Shown here piece by piece: positions 47,329-57,976 of a stretch of 64,000 bases of DNA. Source of the DNA: Roridomyces roridus (lineage: Eukaryota > Basidiomycota > Agaricomycetes > Agaricales > Mycenaceae). A program made the position numbers and the translations under genes. A model generated the notes under the pieces. It had not been told where the DNA came from. It did not search any database and saw nothing but the letters and a program-made list of their open reading frames with translations. The stretch covers positions 1-64,000 of the forward strand of contig JARKIF010000155.1 of NCBI GenBank assembly GCA_029378245.1. The letters run 5' to 3'. How positions within the stretch are numbered: position 1 is the stretch's first letter; every line of letters starts with the position of its first letter.

Positions 47329-49605
47329 ATGTCCTTGCGCGCTGGCCTGCTTCGAGCCACACGTCTTTCTCACCCGACTCGCTTCCCGCCCTTGCTCTTC
47401 GTACGCGCTGCTCATGACGCGTACTCGGCCACTCGCTTGGAGCATTTCCTCCAGCCTCTCAGATATCCAGACGAGCCGAATGCCGTCCGCCGCCACTATC
47501 TACCTCTGATATCCGAGATTGAGCGAATAAAAGCCAATCCCTCCGCTCCTCCCTTGCCCCCATTACTCACCCGCGAGCAACTCATCACCATAATCGACCT
47601 CCTCGCGACATCTGGTCGCCCCCCAGACTTGGAATGCATCCGTTCCATGTTTTCGCATCTCTCTCTCCATTTTGGTGTGCCTGTCACCCCAGAACTCCAT
47701 ACCGTCGTCCTTTCGGCGCTCTTGAAGCAGGGATATTCTCCACTCGCGCAGGACTGGCTACGGAGAATGCCGGACCTACCTCCTCACGTAGGACCGACAC
47801 TCGACCACTTTCACACCTATCTCAAGGGCTGTCCCAGCTATTTGCCGTTCATGCACTTGCGCCATGTTGTAATCAACAAGACGCGTCGAGCGGGTGTTCG
47901 GCCCACCAATGAGACGTTCGACATTCTCGTCCGCTGCGTTCTTCGTAACGCGACGCACGCCAAGACGGTGTTGAATGTCGAATCGTTGGCCATGATACTT
48001 GCCGACATACGGGATATGGGTCTCAATGCAGACCCTTCCATTCTGTCCATGATGACCGAGTATTATATGGAGAATGGTTTCCAGACGTCTGTGGTGGATA
48101 TTCGGAGGATTTACAACACTCATTTCCCTGATATTGCTTCGCCCGAGGAAGAACAGCTTCATGGATGGAGGACACAGTTGACTGAGGCCTCAAACAACTC
48201 GGGCGTAGAGGCAGCGATAGACCTCTTTCGTCGTCTGGGCTGCCCTGCAAGCCCTGAAATATCCCGCTCTATTTTGGGGTCTAACAGGGCGATCGAGGAT
48301 CTGCGCAAAGTGGAGGATGCGCTGGGTATACGAGCGGGTGTTTCCGAATACTCGGTCTTGGTCAACAACAATGTCCGGACTCGGAAAGTGAAGGAAGCCC
48401 TGGTGATATACGAGCAGGTCAAGGCGGCCGGTATTGCACCAGTTGCGGGTCTGGTCGGCCCCATCATCATGTCCTTGTGTTCCAGCAGCCAAAAGACCGC
48501 TCAGGATCACAACGCCGACGTCGACCGCGCACTGGGTCTGTATTCCGATCTGGATGAAGCATACCCTGTTTCCGAGACGCCTGAAGCTCCGCTTAATCCA
48601 GCCAACGAGCATTCCAAAGGCCCCGACGTCAACATCTACACCTCCCTCTTCCGCGGTTTATCGCTTTCCTCCAACATCGACACTGCATATCCCATCGCAG
48701 CCTCGTTGACAGAGGATATGAAGGCCCGGAATATTTCGCCCACCACTGCCATCAAAATATCACGAGTGATATTGGACATGCGCAACTGCGATAACCTCGA
48801 CGACGCCTTTACGTTTTATCGCAAACGACGCGCCGACCTCCCAGAGCACGGCTACCTCGCAGTTTTGCACGCGTTTAGTCGAATGTCGATGAGCTTGGGC
48901 CACCCCGACGCGTTGGACCATTATTTCCAGATTGTCGCGGACATGCGAATGGCCGGGTTCCGGATATCAGCGAGGATTTTCTCCGACATCCTCCAGCAGT
49001 TTGCAGAAATTGCGGGGTTCCGGAAGGAGGGGTGGAAGAAGAGCAAAATCTACAACCGTAATCCTTCCACTCCTCCGCCTCCCAAAATCTTTATCGATCT
49101 CAATGAGGGGGTCAAGCAAATCCACGATCTCATGTCGCTCGACACGACCATTGGGCCTGATAATTTCGTTTGGAACCAGCTCATGGACACTTACCAGCGG
49201 ATTGGAAACTTCCCCGAGGCGTATCGCACATGGGAGACGCTCTTTCTCTCGGGGAAATACGGGCCCATCGCGGTCAGTATCATCCTCGATGCATGCGGAT
49301 ACGCTGGCGACTTGGCCATGGCGAAACAAATCGTCAACCAGCTGATGCAAGACAGCTACGTCCTCAACCTGCATAACTGGGAAACCTACATCGAGTGCCT
49401 GTGCCGTCTGAACCAGATCGACGCCGCTCTGAGGGTCGTCTGCATGGACATGGGAACTCCCCGGCAGCCCGTCAAACCGGAATTGTCGACCACCTCTATA
49501 ATGCTCAAAACGGCTCAAAGTCGGATACAAACTAATATCATTATGCAGCGGCTGCGCCAAAGTCTACCGGAGCTCTACGCCCAAATTCAGGACGCCCCCC
49601 GCTAA
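47329..49605 (+). CDS. mitochondrial pentatricopeptide repeat protein
   Basis: A single-exon gene of 758 codons. The N-terminus MSLRAGLLRATRLSHPTRFP is basic and presequence-like. Helical pair repeats of about 35 residues recur, for example YSVLVNNNVRTRKVKEALVI followed by YEQVKAAGIAP, and WNQLMDTYQRIGNFPEAYRT. These match PPR spacing, and a role in mitochondrial RNA metabolism or translation is inferred. Its RNA target is unknown. Absence of introns is unusual among its neighbours. The gene is tail to tail with the glycine decarboxylase gene, 44 bases between stops. Confidence 0.82.
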   Translation: MSLRAGLLRATRLSHPTRFPPLLFVRAAHDAYSATRLEHFLQPLRYPDEPNAVRRHYLPLISEIERIKANPSAPPLPPLLTREQLITIIDLLATSGRPPDLECIRSMFSHLSLHFGVPVTPELHTVVLSALLKQGYSPLAQDWLRRMPDLPPHVGPTLDHFHTYLKGCPSYLPFMHLRHVVINKTRRAGVRPTNETFDILVRCVLRNATHAKTVLNVESLAMILADIRDMGLNADPSILSMMTEYYMENGFQTSVVDIRRIYNTHFPDIASPEEEQLHGWRTQLTEASNNSGVEAAIDLFRRLGCPASPEISRSILGSNRAIEDLRKVEDALGIRAGVSEYSVLVNNNVRTRKVKEALVIYEQVKAAGIAPVAGLVGPIIMSLCSSSQKTAQDHNADVDRALGLYSDLDEAYPVSETPEAPLNPANEHSKGPDVNIYTSLFRGLSLSSNIDTAYPIAASLTEDMKARNISPTTAIKISRVILDMRNCDNLDDAFTFYRKRRADLPEHGYLAVLHAFSRMSMSLGHPDALDHYFQIVADMRMAGFRISARIFSDILQQFAEIAGFRKEGWKKSKIYNRNPSTPPPPKIFIDLNEGVKQIHDLMSLDTTIGPDNFVWNQLMDTYQRIGNFPEAYRTWETLFLSGKYGPIAVSIILDACGYAGDLAMAKQIVNQLMQDSYVLNLHNWETYIECLCRLNQIDAALRVVCMDMGTPRQPVKPELSTTSIMLKTAQSRIQTNIIMQRLRQSLPELYAQIQDAPR

Positions 49606-49649
49606 TTGTGGATTATGTACAGTAGTGTCTACAAAGTCCAAGAAAAATG

Positions 49650-52600
49650 TCATGCCGATGCGAGCTCTTCGACGGAGGGGCAGTCGCACTGTGGTTGGGA
49701 TCAGCATAGGCGAGGGGTGGAAGGGAGGGAACGTACGATCAGGTTCAGGTCTCCGTACGCTGGAAGGGTTGTATGATCAGTGGGGATCTCAAAAGTGGTG
49801 GGATTTGATTTACCGTCATCTATGCGGGAGACAGTGGGCCAGAACTTCTTCTCTTCAAGCCATGGGAGAGGGTACGCGGCGGTGTGGCGAGAGTATGGAC
49901 TGTGCTGTATTAGATTACTGGGCTTACAATGGACTGACGACGCACCGTTTCCATTCTTCTTCAGAAAGCGCGATAACCGAAATAGGGTGTGGGGCGTTTC
50001 TGAGCAGGTTGTTATCCTTGGGCTGCTTGCCGGTGATGATGTCCTCTGCTTCTTTGCGAATTTGAATCATGGCGTCGCAGAATCTATCAATCTCCTCCAA
50101 CGTCTCGGACTCGGTAGGCTCGATGAGCATGCAAGTCGAAATGGGCCAAGAACACGTCGGCGGGTGGAAACCGTAATCCTACCGCAAGTCAGCAAACATT
50201 TAGGAGCCGCAACGATATCATTACCTGCAACCTCTTGGCAAAGTCCGTCACCTTGAGTCCATGCTTCTCAAACTCGGCAAGATCAATCAACAACTCATGC
50301 GCGACCTTGCCGTTCTCATTCTTATACCGCAAGGTATAATGCTCAGAGAGACGGCTTGCCATGTAGTTGGCGTTCAAGAGCGCGATTTTAGACGAGTTGA
50401 CGAGTCCTTCGCCGCCGAGCATCTTGATGTATGCCCAGGAGATGAGATGGATGGCGGCGCTGCCGAATGGGGCGGCGGAGACGGCATTGATGGCTTTGTC
50501 ACCGACGTCGTGCATGAAGGGATGGGAGGGAAGGAAAGGCGCGAGGTGTTCGGCGACGCAGATGGGGCTAGAGGAACGGTCAGTGGGTTTTCAATTGTTT
50601 GGTTTGAAACTTACCCAACGCCAGGTCCACCACCACCGTGAGGGCTGCGGGATTCGTTAGACCGACATTCGATGGGAAATGGTGCAACATACATGGCGAA
50701 AGTCTTGTGAAGGTTCATGTGGCAAACATCACCACCGCACGTAGCAGGGTTCGTTAAACCAATCTGTGCATTAAGATTGGCGCCATCCAAGTAGACTTGC
50801 CCGCCGTTGTCGTGGATGATCTGGCAAGCATCCTTGACACCGTGCTCGAAAACACCAAAGGTCGATGGGTAGGTGATCTAGAGTCTGTGAGCTCAATCCA
50901 CATTTTGCTTAATAGTGAAACTGACCATGAAAGCTGCAAGCTTATCCTTGTGCTTCTCCGCTTTAGCCTTGAGGTCTTCCAGATCGAGGTTCCCGTCTGC
51001 CAAAACCTTAACCGAAACGACCTTGAGGCCGGCCATAACGGCGGACTTCAGGGCTCTGTAAGTACCTCCGCATGGATGTACAACAAATAAACATACGGCA
51101 GGATTAGTTCCGTGGGCGCTCAACGGAATGAGACAGATATCACGATCTCCCTCGCCGCGAGATTCGTGGTAGGCGCGGATAACACACAGCCCCGCATATT
51201 CACCGGCAGCTCCAGAGTTGGGCTGGAGTGAGGCAGAGTGGAAGCCCGTGATCTTGCACAAATCCTCTTCGAGTTCCTAGCACGAATGAGGAACCACCGA
51301 TAATGTTTTTGAAAGAACAAACCTTGATGACCACTTGATAGCCTTTAACCTGGTCGTACGGAACGAAAGGATGCACAGCAGCGAATTCAGGCCAAGTAAC
51401 CGGGATCATACTGGAGGTGCTGTTCAGCTTCATAGTGCAGCTTCCAAGTGGGATCATCGAATGGACGAGCCCAATGTCCTTCGCAGCGAGGTGGTGAATG
51501 TATCGCAACATCTCCGTCTCCGAGTGATGTTTGTTGAAGACGGGATGAGGGAGGAATCCGGAAGTGCGTTCCAAGGCCGAGGGGATGGCTGGGGACTCTG
51601 GGGCGGACAAACCGGAGAGCGAGACGGAGCCCTTGGAGGCAGCGGACGCGAAAACATTGATGAGAGCAACAAGATCGGCGGGGGTGACACTTTCGTCGAG
51701 AGTGACACCGACCAACTTATCGTCCACCCGACGAAGATTGATGGAGGCGGCAGTAGCAGCAGCGTGCACAGCGCCGGCGGAACCAGCGGCGGAAGTGACG
51801 TCGATGGTCAGAGTATCGAAGAACACATCGTTTGTCGCCGTGTAACCGAAAGATTGGATGGAGTTGAGCAAGACTTGGGTAAAGGCGTGAACCTTGTCCG
51901 CGATTCGCTTCAACCCAGTAGGACCGTGGTAAACCGCATACATGGCCGCCATATTGGCAAGCAAAGCCTGACTCGTGCAGATGTTGCTGGTCGCCTTTTC
52001 TCTCCGAATATGCTGCTCGCGTGCTGAAAATACCAGTTAGTTGAAACTTAGATGCGAACGAGGTAACGGACTCTGCAAAGCCAATCTGTAGGCAGGCTTC
52101 CCGGTGGAATCACGGCTGCGTCCAATCAAGCGACCCGGCATCTTACGTTTGAGTTTGTCCGTGACCGCGAAAAACGCGCCGTGCGGACCGCCGTATCCCG
52201 CCGGAACACCGAACCGCGCTGAGTTTCCGAGAGCGATGTCTGCGCCCCATTCACCCGGCGGTTTGAGTGTCGTCAAAGCTAGGAGATCCGTGGCACAGAC
52301 AACCAGTCCGCCAAGTGAATGAACGCTCTTGGCCAGGTCGCTGAAATCTCGGATTGTACCGTCCACATCCGGGTACTGAACGAGAACGCCACAGATGTCC
52401 GATTGCAATGCCGCGTCGGAGAGAGCGGCGGAGACGTCACGAACGACGATGTTGATCCCGAAGCCTTTGGCGCGTGTACGTAAGACCGCAATCGTTTGAG
52501 GGAGGACGCCCGAGTCGACGAGGAAAGTCCTTTTCTTCTGCGCGGAGGAAACAAATGCCATGACCATGCCCTCTGCGGCTGCCGTTGCCTCGTCGAGCAA

Positions 52601-53244
52601 CGAGGCGTTGGCGATGTCCATGCCAGTTAGAGAAGTGACCTGGACCAATCTATTACGTCGATGACGGCAATGAGAGATGAAAAATTACCATCGTTTGGAA
52701 GTTGACCAGAGACTCGAGGCGGCCTTGGAGACATGAGATTCGGGTCGGGACTGGGAAAAAATAAAGCACCTTGAGCAATCTCGGGCTGATACGGGGTGTA
52801 AGGTGTATACCACTCCGGATTCTCCAGAACCTGAGGAAATCATGAGCCAGACAACAAAAAACACGTTTTTCGACGAACATTGCGCAAAATGACAGGGGGT
52901 ACGACCGCACAGTGGTAGCCCATGCCAATGTAACTTTTGAACGGCTTGTTGGCACCGGCCAGCTCTTTGGCCCTCACATTGAGCTCCGATTCACTGAACG
53001 CTTGAATCGAGTCCACCGTGTCGGTCGACACGCGGATCTTGGCGGGGACCGCTTCCCCTATGAACTTGTCCATCGAGTCAAACCCGAGGGCCTTGAGCAT
53101 AGAGGCGGCCTCATGGGCGTCCGGACCAATGTGGCGCGCAGGAAAAGTGTCCAAGGGTGCGAAGATGTTGGAGGGGGTTTTCGCAGTCGCAAAGGCTCGA
53201 CGGCCTGCAAACGGCCCAAGGATGCGCCACACGGTCGACCGCAT
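49650..53244 (-). CDS. GCV2: glycine decarboxylase P protein (glycine dehydrogenase)
   Basis: The P protein of the mitochondrial glycine cleavage system decarboxylates glycine with pyridoxal phosphate. The N-terminus [20 protein letters not shown] is presequence-like. Next come [20 protein letters not shown] and [18 protein letters not shown]. The family blocks [28 protein letters not shown] and [13 protein letters not shown] are present. The PLP-binding lysine is in CHMNLHKTF. The end, after a very short penultimate exon, is [20 protein letters not shown]. About nine introns are needed, and no frameshift was seen. Length of about 980-1,000 residues fits. A glycine dehydrogenase gene is a recurrent matA neighbour. 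Confidence 0.95.
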
Positions 53245-54177
53245 AGGAGAGTGGTGGTCTGAGATGAAAGGGCAGCAGGCTCAAACAAAAATTTTGTATT
53301 GCAATTCCACCGAGCCAGAAAAATACCATAAGAGGCTGTCTCTTATCGGCTGATAAGTGCAGGGTCGAGACTCGAACGGCGGCGGTGTCGGGCATGCTTG
53401 CAAGCAGCGGAAAGCGGGGAATAAAGAGAGAAACCACGGACAAGCCTCGACCATTGAACTGGACATGGTCGTCTAGTCCAAAATTGGAGGAACAAAAAAT
53501 TTGTTTCCTGGCTCGGAGTCGATGTACGTCATTTCATCAGACGCGGTCACGCGCGCGAAACATGGAAGGAACCAAGTACTAGTACATGGGAATTGCGACT
53601 CCGCATCGCCCTCTGAAGTAGCCGACGATCTACGCTTCGAAGATAGGGACGTTGAAGAGGGGCAAGATGACCAACACCGTGCATCAACTTACTTTTGCTG
53701 GCCCCTGGGCTGAATTCGGTAGTGGATAGGTCAGCCTGGAGCTTCATCGGCAGCCTCCAAAGTCTGGCTTCGTTTTTTAAGCTTTGCGATGTATAAGTTG
53801 GCAAATACTCACCGCCAGATCGAAATGCAGGCATCCAAAGCAATTAGCAGCGATTGCAGGCAAGTTGGCTTGGGCAGACGATGCGAACAGTGTTCGTGTG
53901 CAGGCTAGCAGGAGATTAACCAGTGGAGATCGGCCTCTGAAGAACTCGTGAAGCTTCGCTGTGGCTATGAGCGTAGAATTGGGCTCAACGGCTTGTGCTT
54001 GCGAGCGTCGACTTCGCGTGAAAGGAAAGAAGCTTGCTACGGGAGCGCTTTCCAGAGTTCATCGCCGTGTGAAGTAGAGCCGTTGAAGCCTTGGAATCTG
54101 TAGAACTTTGCCGGATTCGCTCTGACTGTCAGTGCTCTGAGCAAAGGAGCGGGTGCCGATCACAGCCACCGATCGGC
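53245..54177. other. intergenic, no gene supported
   Basis: Upstream of GCV2 and before the repeat copy. Short open frames on both strands show no recognisable motif or shared splicing. It may contain diverged repeat remnants. Confidence 0.5.
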
Positions 54178-55807
54178 TTCTCTCGCCCGACTCTCATGCT
54201 CACCGTGCGCCCTTGTCCCGCCCAAGCGCGTCATCGCGCCAGCCCAGGCAAAAAGTTTGTCGACAAAATCTTTGTTAGTCTCCGAGCCATGCCCCGAGTA
54301 AATGGCTTCCGCTCGACACCCGCTGTCCGATCTCCATTCTTGTTCGAAATGCAGAGTCGGAGAGGTATATAAGAACGATTCTCGGCCTCTAATCCCCCAT
54401 CTTCTTCTCCTTCCTCCTCTCATGGAGCGACTAATACCTCCTCCGCCTACGGGCACCCCGCGTCCTCGACGGCCTGGCTAGCAGCGGTCTGACCGTTCGT
54501 CTGTCCTCATCGCCCTCTGTGACGTCCATGCTGACTCGTCGTTATAGCCCTCGCCGTTGCCTGCCTGCGTTCACATGGGCCATGTCTGTCGCCAGCGAGG
54601 TAATGCATCTTCGTCGCCACCTACAACGCCAGTATTAACTCGCTCTTCCAGATCTCAACTCAACTCTCACCCGCCGATGGTCGCGCGTCGTCTTGGACAC
54701 TGTAAGCAGCCTTTCTCGCTGTTGTCGACCACTCGCTGACGCGTTGTAGTAGCTTCATACCTCCGCCCTCAACACCCTCCTCTCGCCGCCGCCCCAGCGA
54801 TGAACTGACTCGAGGACGACCCCTCGACGCCGAAGCAGGAACTGTGGGACCTACCACATCAGGTTAGATAGCTGCGGACTGGGTATTGGCGCGCCGCCCC
54901 CTACTATTATGGCCAGCCTTGCCCCCGCACTCGCCCCCCCTCCTGTGGTAGGACCCTTGCCGACTGGTTTTGGGTTAGGGCCGGGCCGCGAAGTGACTGA
55001 GCCCACGATGGCCACGTCCCGCCTGTCTTGTCCGTTGTCCCCTTTACCAGTTGGACTGTCGCCCTGCTCGTCGAGAAGACTCAACGTCGTCCTCATTCAT
55101 CGCCATCTTCTTCCTCCCGCCCTCCTTCTCCTTCCGCTCGACGCCGCCCCACGTCAAGCTCCCCAGCGAGGTCCAGAACGAGACGGGCGTCGCATACAGG
55201 ACTCTGCCTGTCGACGGAGACGACAATGACGCCACGCATTTGCCCCAAACCACCATCACCACTCCAAGACCGGCGGGACCACGACGCGAAGACCAAGGTA
55301 CGGCCGGCAAGGACGCTTGGGCTGCCGCACGCCGCGGTACGTGGCTGACACCGACTCAGCGAGACGTTGGCGCGGGGGGTGGACGCACTTTCGACTCGGG
55401 CGACGTCTAGCTGGGCAGCTGTCGGATTGGAGTTGATTTTGGTGGAGGAGGGTCTTTTGTTCGCGTCGTTGGAGTTGTTTGTCCGCCCGTCTTGGCCAAT
55501 GCTCATCTCGCTGGCTTGGTTTCGTCCACACCCTATCCCTCACCGCCCATCGGCAACCACCATCCTTCGCGCTTCGCCCACCTGGCATCACCTCCTCCAG
55601 ATACCCACGCCCGCACGGCAACACGCAGAGCCTTACTAGGCCTTACTATCCAACCAACTTTGCTCTCGATCTTCTGGCGATTCAGACTGGGATTGGCGAC
55701 ACTGGGGGGATGGGGCAAGAGATTGGTGCGACGAATAGTGGATCTTTTTGCATTGGAAGGTGTTTGGGGGAGGAAGTATCGTGAATTATATCTGGGGGGC
55801 GGGGGCA
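54178..55807 (-). mobile_element. 1.63-kb dispersed repeat, copy 2 (inverted)
   Basis: Reverse-complement partner of 19411-21036. Matching landmarks include AAAGTTTGTCGACAAAATC against the AAAAACTTTTT end of copy 1, GCTGTCCGATCTCCATTCTT, the TATATAAG stretch at about 54366 and the TTGCCCCC-like end. Small insertions and deletions break the frames that are open in the first copy, so it carries no coding gene. The element lies 33 kb from its partner, in opposite orientation. Confidence 0.8.
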
Positions 55808-56173
55808 AATAGTTGGAGTTGCACAGTGCACATACTATCCAATCAAATCCGAATTTTTCCTTATTTCGTGTGACCAAGAACACAAGTCTTCTTCCGATTT
55901 CTACTTGAATAAGCCAAGTTCTAGTCCGCTTCAGCCTAGGTAAGAGAGCACTCGTCGGACATTTCGCGGGCAGTGAGGACATTGAGACGCGCGTGATGTC
56001 TGTCCTCGTGATCGCGTCACGGTCCTGCCGTGGCTGCCACTTGCATCTTCGCTTGTCGCTGATCGACGGCCAGCGAGATCTGTCTCTCTCGTTCGGCACA
56101 CTCGGACTCTTGGGATGTCCTAGCACTGTTTCCGTCGACTTCTCGCCTCTGAACCACTTGGAATTTATACCAC
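55808..56173. other. promoter region of the lipase gene
   Basis: No gene is supported. It includes the 5' flank of the lipase gene, and no clear TATA box was identified. Confidence 0.45.
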
Positions 56174-57625
56174 ATGACGAAAACCGAGGAGGTCAACGAG
56201 CCCATACCCCTCGTTGTCGTTCAAGGATTCCTCAGCAGCGCTGGCGCATATTTCTGGGGAGACTTTGGAGATTATCTCAATAAAGACGGTCCGCGCAGAC
56301 GTACGATATTCGTGAGGTGTGTGGACTTGCTCCAACATTCGCGTTCAAACCCATATGTTCTCCAGCGTAGGGCCGGTCAGCTCGTTACACGACCGGGCTT
56401 GTGAGTTGTATTATGCGCTCATGGGAGGGACTGGTATGGAACGGCTCATAATTTGATGATGCTGAGCCTCACGCATGTTTCGCAGTGGACTACGGTGCTG
56501 AGCACTCCGAAATCCACAAACATGCCCGGTATGGCAGACATATCGAACACGGCCAGTATCCCGAGTGGTCTTCCAACAAGCCTTTGCATTTCTTGGGCCA
56601 TTCAATGGGTGGACCGACCATAATCAAGCTTCAGTCTCTCATCAAGCAGGGCCACTTTGGTTCTGAGGCTCATCCCAGGATGATTTTGTCTGTGAATACC
56701 AGTGCGCGTCTGCTGCATCATTCTGGCTTGTTACTTATATTTGCCCAGTTTCTGCGCCTTTCCGCGGCACACAAGCGGTCTACCTGCTGGGAGAACGCGT
56801 CGATGCTGCGCCGGCCGTACGACCTCTTTCTGTAGGCGCATTCGTCGGGAGAACGGCTCATATCCTCTCGTTTTTGTCGCCATTCCTGCCTCCAGCGCTG
56901 GACATGCATGCAGACTGTCGTTCTCTGACCTATCGGGACACGTCTCTGCTATCCTTGTTGAAACAGCTCTGGAGGTCTGATTGGGCGGAATCGCGCGATG
57001 TGACTCCGTTCGATACTACGTTCCAAGCGGCGGACGGACGTGAATCCGACGGGGAAGGTTACACTGAGCCGGAGACTTTCTACCGAAGCCATGTTGCGGT
57101 CATGGTGAGTAGACTTTTTTCTGCCCAGAAGTCCGACTCATTTGGTCCAGACTAGACGGAGTTCTCTCGGAAACTTTCACTCGCCGTCAATGTATCACAT
57201 TACTTCTCCATTCATGTACTTTTTCGCTCGTCGGCTGGGCAATTTCGACTTTTCTGCTCTCCAGCCTTGCCCTTCTTTTCTGGGCGAATCAAAGTCTCTC
57301 GGGGAAGAGTACTGGGCGAACGACGGCGTAGTACCCGTCTTTTCGCAGTGGCATCCTCATCCGTGCAGGTAAATCTCAATTGACGTCTTTCTCCATTTCG
57401 CTCACCCTGCAAATCAGCCGCACTCGATGTCGACACGAAGGCGAAAAGGCGGACGATGTCCTCGAACCCGGGATTTGGTACGTCAAGAGCCCCGAGGAAG
57501 ACACCCACCATCTTTCAATCGTCCCGAGATGGACTGCGACGGATCTCCAACGCCGATTCTGGGTCGACTTGGGGCAGTGGCTGACTTGTGTCGAAGGCAC
57601 TCGACGTACATCTAACACGGTGTAA
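56174..57625 (+). CDS. intracellular alpha/beta-hydrolase lipase
   Basis: A lipase of the family shared with staphylococcal-type triacylglycerol lipases. The N-terminus (MTKTEEVNEPIPLVVVQGFL) lacks a signal peptide. Motifs follow in order: AYFWGDFGDYLN, FVSVGPVSSLHDRACELYYA, LMGGTVDYGAEHS and, as nucleophile elbow, FLGHSMGGPTII. FFARRLGNFDF and EEYWANDGVVPVFSQWHPH lie further on, with the catalytic Asp and His candidates in AND and the later HHL. Introns occur at about 56317-56367, 56429-56485, 56701-56747, 57104-57151 and 57369-57418. Length is about 400 residues. The substrate is unknown, and hydrolysis of storage or membrane lipid is inferred. Confidence 0.85.
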
Positions 57626-57976
57626 CATTTCTAACGTATTACATCTACTTTACACGGTGCAACGAACGTAAAAGTCGGGTGGACGTGAATTAGAAGGTGT
57701 GTACAGTGGAAGAATAATACGAAAGCAAGTGGAAAGCGAAAGCGTCAAAATGAAGCTGGAGAATCGAGATAAATAAAAAAGTGTATAACGATGCGATGCT
57801 GTGGAAAATGCGTTGTGTGTTTTTCGAGTGTTCTCCAATCGGTGGTGAGTGTGCGTTGTGGGTTTATGCTCCAATGGAATGGATGTGTTTTTGTGGATGG
57901 AAAAAAGATCAAGCGAGGGAAGAAATGGATGGATGGATGGACGGGAATTGAAAGAAAAGATAAATATTTAAAAGAA
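57626..57976. other. intergenic between convergent genes
   Basis: 3' flanks of the lipase and RNA-binding protein genes. A short (GGAT)n run of four units lies at about 57925-57941. No gene is supported. Confidence 0.55.
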
